DNA of 27,583 bases from JAOAJF01 sp046295675. Lineage in GTDB: Archaea > Micrarchaeota > Micrarchaeia > Anstonellales > Anstonellaceae. Below the pieces are notes generated by a model. The model saw nothing but the letters and a program-made list of their open reading frames with translations. It had not been told where the DNA came from and ran no database searches. Both the position numbers and the translations under genes were made by a program. Shown here piece by piece: positions 24,047 through 27,583 of this stretch (within the stretch, counting starts at the first letter, position 1; each line of letters begins with the position of its first letter). The DNA lies in the NCBI GenBank assembly GCA_046295675.1, contig JBKBMW010000004.1, forward strand, positions 1-27,583, given 5' to 3'.

Positions 24047-25354
24047 ATGGATATTTTTAGTAATACTTTTATTCCCATCAAAGAAATAAATTCTGGAAAG
24101 CACGAAGGAAATATAGTCAAAATACGCGGTTGGGTTTATAGGGCAAGAGCTTCTCAATCTATAGCATTTGTCATCTTACGAGATAAAAGTGGAATTATTC
24201 AATGTGCAATAAAAAAAGAAGCTTCAGAAAAACTCTATCAAATCGCAAAAGATGTTTATTTAGAAAGTTCGATGATGATAGAGGGCAAAGTAAAAAAAGA
24301 TAAACGGGCTCCAACTGGTTGGGAATTAGAAATCCAAAATCTAGAGTTTATTTCAAAAGGCTATCCATTTCCAATTTCTAAAGACAAATCTACCGAATTC
24401 CTATTGGATATTCGCCATCTGTGGCTAAGAAGTCAAAAGCTTTCCAAAGTTTTTAAGCTTCGTCATTATGTAGTAAGATACCTAAAAGAATTTTTAGACC
24501 AAGAAGGCTTTTTTGAATTACCTCCTCCAATCATCACAAAATCTGCTTGTGAAGGCGGGGCAACTGTTTTTGAATTAGACTATTTTAAAGAAAAAGCATA
24601 TCTTAGTCAATCAGGGCAAATGTATGCAGAAAGCTATATTTTTTCTTTAGAAAAAGTTTATGTTTTTGGTCCATCCTTTAGGGCAGAGCCTTCCAGAACA
24701 GTAAGACATTTAGCAGAATACTGGCATCTTGAGCCTGAAATGGCATTTTATAATCAAGAAATGAATATGAGTCTACAGGAAAAAATGATAGAAAATTTAT
24801 GCTCCCGTCTTGCAAACGAGCAAGAAGAACTTTTAGAACAACTTGGGCAATCTCCTCAAGACTTAAAAAAAATAAAAGCTCCATTTGAGCGAATTCCATA
24901 TAAAAAAGCAATTGAAAAATGCCAACAATTAGGCTTAAAAATAGAGTATGGGCAGGATCTTGGGGCAGATGAAGAATATGCTCTAACTAAAGATAAAGAA
25001 AAACCGATTTTCATTCACAATCATCTAAAAGAATTCAAAGCCTTTTATATGAAAGAGGATCCACAAAATCCAGGTACTGTTTTATCAGATGATATGCTTG
25101 CACCTAAAGGGCATGGAGAAATAATCGGTGGTAGTGAAAGGATTTGGGATGAAAAAGAACTTTTACAAAGAATAAGAGAACAGAAACTAAAAAAAGAGGA
25201 ATATTCCTGGTATATTGATCTAAGAAAATATGGCTCAGTTCCGCATTCTGGTTTTGGAGTTGGAATTGAACGCCTTTTAAAATGGATTGCAAACCTAGAT
25301 CATATCCGAGATGCAATTCCTTATCCTAGGGTTATAAATAGAGCCTATCCCTAA
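24047..25354 (+). CDS. asnS: Asparaginyl-tRNA synthetase
   Basis: This 435-residue class IIb synthetase has an N-terminal OB-fold anticodon-binding domain (IVKIRGWVYRARASQSIAFVILRD) and a class II catalytic core. LSQSGQMYAES, motif 2 FRAEPSRTVRHLAEYWHLEPEMAF and motif 3 GFGVGIERLLKWI followed by DHIRDAIPYPR are visible. SGQ-x-YAES, the LAPKGHGEIIGGSERI block and the terminal INRAYP fit archaeal AsnRS better than AspRS, which usually shows an SPQ-x-YKQ pattern. It therefore implies direct charging of tRNA-Asn rather than the amidotransferase route. Non-discriminating AspRS is the main alternative. It shares a 113-base upstream region with the ligase gene. Confidence 0.88.
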   Translation: MDIFSNTFIPIKEINSGKHEGNIVKIRGWVYRARASQSIAFVILRDKSGIIQCAIKKEASEKLYQIAKDVYLESSMMIEGKVKKDKRAPTGWELEIQNLEFISKGYPFPISKDKSTEFLLDIRHLWLRSQKLSKVFKLRHYVVRYLKEFLDQEGFFELPPPIITKSACEGGATVFELDYFKEKAYLSQSGQMYAESYIFSLEKVYVFGPSFRAEPSRTVRHLAEYWHLEPEMAFYNQEMNMSLQEKMIENLCSRLANEQEELLEQLGQSPQDLKKIKAPFERIPYKKAIEKCQQLGLKIEYGQDLGADEEYALTKDKEKPIFIHNHLKEFKAFYMKEDPQNPGTVLSDDMLAPKGHGEIIGGSERIWDEKELLQRIREQKLKKEEYSWYIDLRKYGSVPHSGFGVGIERLLKWIANLDHIRDAIPYPRVINRAYP

Positions 25355-25370
25355 TTGTCTAAACAAAATT

Positions 25371-25652
25371 TTAGTGTTTAAAATTATGAAAATTGAGAAA
25401 CTTTTTTTTATTTATTTCTTTTTCCCATCGATTAATCTCTTTTTCTAAGTCTTGTATAGTATTATTATAAACTTCTAAAGAAAGCGATGGATTTGTAGTA
25501 TGTTTTGAGACAAGATCAAAAATCATTTTTTTTAAATTGTTTATTGAAAGTAAATCTTCTCTACATGTAACATTTAAACTTAATTTCTCCAGTTTTTGTA
25601 AAAGAAAATGTGGTTTTTCTTTTCTATTCCCAATATTACTGGCTTTCATCAT
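25371..25652 (-). CDS. Small helical hypothetical protein
   Basis: This 93-residue protein is not recognised. It is mostly helical: LLQKLEKLSL, SINNLKKMIFDLVSK and a C-terminal coiled-coil-like VYNNTIQDLEKEINRWEKEINKK. It is basic with one cysteine and no membrane segment. GGGAG shortly before tandem ATG codons (25652 and 25649) supports translation. The gene converges with asnS after 16 bases and diverges from the nucleotidyltransferase gene across 45 bases. Confidence 0.6.
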   Translation of the reverse strand: MMKASNIGNRKEKPHFLLQKLEKLSLNVTCREDLLSINNLKKMIFDLVSKHTTNPSLSLEVYNNTIQDLEKEINRWEKEINKKKFLNFHNFKH

Positions 25653-25697
25653 CTTTCTCCCTCTATATTAATATATTTTGCTATAGAAGTTTTAAAT

Positions 25698-26234
25698 ATG
25701 TATCTAGAAAGTTTAAAAAAATTGTGTTTAAAGATTATTGAAAATAATGGGTTAGATGAAGAAGACTTTTTAAAATTAAATTCTGAGCATAGAGCCTTTT
25801 TGCAAAAAATTGGTTCAAAATATTTTCTAAAGAGCGAATATAGAAAAATGTTAAAAATAGTTTTAACTGGTGGAGTTTTTGATATAATTCATCCAGGTCA
25901 TCTCTACACTCTAGAACAAGCAAAGAAATACGGGGATCTATTGATAGTAGTTGTTGCTACAGACCAAACTGTAAAAAAAATAAAAAAAAGAGACCCACTT
26001 CACCCACAAAAATTAAGGATTCAGCTTCTTAAAGCACTTAAGATTGTAGACTTGGTAATAGCAGGCAAAAAAAATTGGTTAGAGGTTCTAAATCAAGTAA
26101 AACCAGATGTAGTTGTTTTTGGTTATGACCAACCGATAAAGGATATTCCTGGTGTAAAATTGATAAAATTAAAAAAGTTCTTAAAATTCCAAAATTCCAA
26201 AACAGGTAAAATAAGAAAAATGCTCGGGATCTAA
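25698..26234 (+). CDS. Cytidylyltransferase-like nucleotidyltransferase (RibL/FAD synthase-like)
   Basis: Counted from ATG 25698, this protein has 178 residues. A longer frame from 25608 would overlap the divergent gene and begins with an unlikely hydrophobic leader. The core starts with TGGVFDIIHPGH at 57-68, the HxGH nucleotide-binding motif. It continues with GDLLIVVVATDQTVKKIKKR and PDVVVFGYDQP and ends with KTGKIRKM, which corresponds to the ISSS/KxG closing region of the family. Archaeal relatives include RibL, which makes FAD from FMN and ATP or CTP, and glycerol-3-phosphate cytidylyltransferases. The first ~50 residues form an extra helical extension not present in Methanocaldococcus RibL. 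FAD synthase is the best guess; the substrate is not certain. Confidence 0.75.
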   Translation: MYLESLKKLCLKIIENNGLDEEDFLKLNSEHRAFLQKIGSKYFLKSEYRKMLKIVLTGGVFDIIHPGHLYTLEQAKKYGDLLIVVVATDQTVKKIKKRDPLHPQKLRIQLLKALKIVDLVIAGKKNWLEVLNQVKPDVVVFGYDQPIKDIPGVKLIKLKKFLKFQNSKTGKIRKMLGI

Positions 26235-26272
26235 CAGTTGTGTTTTTATTTTTAGCCTTTATACTTTAGAAC

Positions 26273-26818
26273 ATGGAAGAACATTCTCTCTCTAACAAAG
26301 AAAAAGTCTCTAAAGAAGAAAAAAAAACAATTCCAACCAGAGGAGTTCCATCCAAAGAAACAATGTATCTTCCAGCTTTTGATTCTCCAGTTATCAGAAC
26401 TTTTCAGGATAATAACGAAAATCAAACAAAAAATCTTTGGAATTATTCTGAAATAATTAATTTTATCTTTCCAAAAAAATATCAACCTACCTATTATGAA
26501 ATTGCTTTAAAATTTATACAATATTTGGCACAAAAAACAAAAATAGTGGGAGAAGAAATAAGTCAATTTGTTAAAAGCAACAATATTTCAAAAGCAACTT
26601 TTTATAACCGCGTTTTGCCTCGCTTAAGAAGGGTTGGGATAATAAAAATAGAGCGGGAAATGATAATTGAAAAAGAAACAAAGAAAAAATTCAGGCCAAT
26701 GATAATTTCTTTATCAAAAACTTTTGGTAATTATCTTTGTAAAATAGGTGACTCCTGGCTTGCTTTTGTAGATGATTGTAGAAGCAAAGAAGAACAACAA
26801 AAAAAGCTTATTCAATAA
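26273..26818 (+). CDS. Winged-helix DNA-binding protein
   Basis: The 181-residue product starts with a charged, disordered-looking segment (1-~50) and then has a winged-helix domain (~75-150). YEIALKFIQYLAQKTK is the first helix, GEEISQFVKSNNISKATFYNRVLPRLRRVGII holds the HTH, and IKIEREM with FRPMIISLS forms the wing. The recognition helix is Lys/Arg-rich. There is no ligand domain, so it may act as a general or locus-specific regulator. A CTTTATACTTT promoter-like element lies 6-16 bases before the ATG, too close for a standard leader. The stop is one base from that of the convergent KaiC-like ATPase. Confidence 0.72.
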   Translation: MEEHSLSNKEKVSKEEKKTIPTRGVPSKETMYLPAFDSPVIRTFQDNNENQTKNLWNYSEIINFIFPKKYQPTYYEIALKFIQYLAQKTKIVGEEISQFVKSNNISKATFYNRVLPRLRRVGIIKIEREMIIEKETKKKFRPMIISLSKTFGNYLCKIGDSWLAFVDDCRSKEEQQKKLIQ

Positions 26819-26819
26819 A

Positions 26820-27583
26820 TCAAATTTTTTCAAAAATATTTTCAGATGGATAAACTGCAATTCCTTCATGTTCAATTATTTCAAAAGGCACAATTTTTGA
26901 AACATGATTACAACCACGCATCTTTATTATCTCTATTCCTCTTATTCTCAAGTTATCTTTTCTTATATTATAAAGAGAAATAAAAGAATCTGCTAACACA
27001 TCTAAACTAACTTCCATTTTTATGGATGAAAAACTTAAATTATGATATGAAAATAAAGCAGTGCATCTCCATTTTTTTGTTAGTTCAAAAAGATTTATAA
27101 CTGATTCACGCAATTCGTATTTAGACGGAAAATAAGAAGAAAAAGAAGAAAGAGAATCAAAAGCTATTCTTTTAGCCCCTATTTCCATTGCAGAATCCCA
27201 GATAAGTCCTCCACCCTCCTCTATTAACTTTTTTAATTCGTGTGGTTTTAAATTAATAAAAGTAACTAAACCCTTTTTTTCTAAATTAAAAAAAAACCAG
27301 TTAAACTTTTCAAGGTATTTGAAAACAACTTCCTTTTTTTGGTCCAAATTTACTATAATTCCTGGTTCATCATAAAACACTGCTCCTGTATAAATATATT
27401 GGCTTAAAAAAATAGTTTTTCCGCTGCCGGAAGGGCCAATTATCAAATTAGCAGAATTTTTTTCAAAGCCCCCTCCACAAAGTTCATCAAAACCAGGAAC
27501 TCCGCTAGGGACCTTTTCTTCTTCTGGATAAAATCCCTCATGATTATTCGCATCTTTTACATTCTCAAAGACTTCATTTTTTT
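26820..27583 (-). CDS. KaiC/RadA-like RecA-superfamily ATPase (5' end outside window)
   Basis: This frame is open from the window edge to a TGA at 26820-26822, giving 253 residues of the protein without its start. Upstream of the Walker A site it reads VPSGVPGFDELCGGGFEKNSANLIIGPSGSGKT in two parts: the G-x-PGFDELCGGG entry strand typical of KaiC/GvpD/RadA families, and the P-loop GPSGSGKT. Walker B is RIAFDSLSSFS. The later block SFISLYNIRKDNLRIRGIEIIKMRG matches KaiC-domain proteins that are abundant in archaea, and fits single-domain archaeal KaiC-like ATPases rather than recombinase RadA. Partners and role are unknown. It converges with the winged-helix gene, with one base between stop codons. 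Confidence 0.88.
   Translation of the reverse strand, partial: KNEVFENVKDANNHEGFYPEEEKVPSGVPGFDELCGGGFEKNSANLIIGPSGSGKTIFLSQYIYTGAVFYDEPGIIVNLDQKKEVVFKYLEKFNWFFFNLEKKGLVTFINLKPHELKKLIEEGGGLIWDSAMEIGAKRIAFDSLSSFSSYFPSKYELRESVINLFELTKKWRCTALFSYHNLSFSSIKMEVSLDVLADSFISLYNIRKDNLRIRGIEIIKMRGCNHVSKIVPFEIIEHEGIAVYPSENIFEKI

Noticed and set aside
24047..25354. Aspartyl-tRNA synthetase instead of AsnRS
   Set aside because: The SGQ-x-YAES block, the EIIGGSERI segment and the NRAYP end fit AsnRS better.
25608..25697. Upstream extension of the RibL-like gene
   Set aside because: It overlaps the divergent 93-residue gene and encodes a poorly plausible leader; ATG 25698 leads directly into the protein.

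Overview
The window looks like chromosomal DNA of an A+T-rich archaeon. Archaeal markers are a 20S proteasome beta subunit next to the termination nuclease FttA/aCPSF1, an archaeal tRNA-splicing endonuclease, Taw3, archaeal-type AsnRS, an ATP-dependent DNA ligase, a KaiC/RadA-like ATPase, a pilin with a class III signal peptide, tRNA genes without encoded CCA, and TATA-box promoters. Very tight packing, many small lineage-specific proteins and the apparent three-unit (ARMAN-like) splicing endonuclease suggest a DPANN-type lineage such as Micrarchaeota or Diapherotrites. This placement is inference; no rRNA gene is present to test it.

Layout. 1-1644 (minus): a truncated class III pilin, a small HELLH metallopeptidase and an FkbM-type methyltransferase. 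1645-1855 is a divergent control region with a TATA box and a potential stem-loop leader. 1856-6628 (plus): psmB, fttA and metG, which cover protein turnover, transcription termination and tRNA charging. 6676-8618 (minus): an MscS channel and a CmpX-like TM-helix protein, with tRNA-Cys(GCA) on the plus strand between them. 8767-9936 (plus): tRNA-splicing endonuclease. 9976-11687 (minus): class I FBPase and DhnA-type aldolase, a two-gene gluconeogenic operon. 11777-11850 is tRNA-Gly(GCC). 11852-12864 (minus): a short DtxR-family regulator and Taw3. 12892-14431 (plus): a YjbQ protein, a protein ending in a Bacteroidota-style secretion-tail domain, and an 80-residue unknown. 14480-14665 (minus) is a mini-HTH protein. 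14829-19091 (plus): carA-carB for carbamoyl phosphate. 19180-21319 (plus): an 83-residue unknown and a 615-residue orphan. 21325-23933 (minus): a secreted CAP-domain protein and a DNA ligase with an apparent insertion. 24047-25354 (plus): AsnRS. 25371-25652 (minus) is a small unknown. 25698-26818 (plus): a RibL-like nucleotidyltransferase and a winged-helix protein. 26820-27583 (minus) is a KaiC-like ATPase cut by the window end.

Most of the window is core information processing and central metabolism. The accessory or lineage-specific parts are 1-1644, 13348-14665, 19180-21885 and 25371-27583. No stretch longer than about 215 bases lacks a gene. I saw no insertion sequence, CRISPR array, prophage or rRNA, and no complete new multi-gene system. 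The most unusual items are the secretion-tail protein, the splicing endonuclease architecture, the orphan 615-residue protein, the ligase insertion and the psmB leader.
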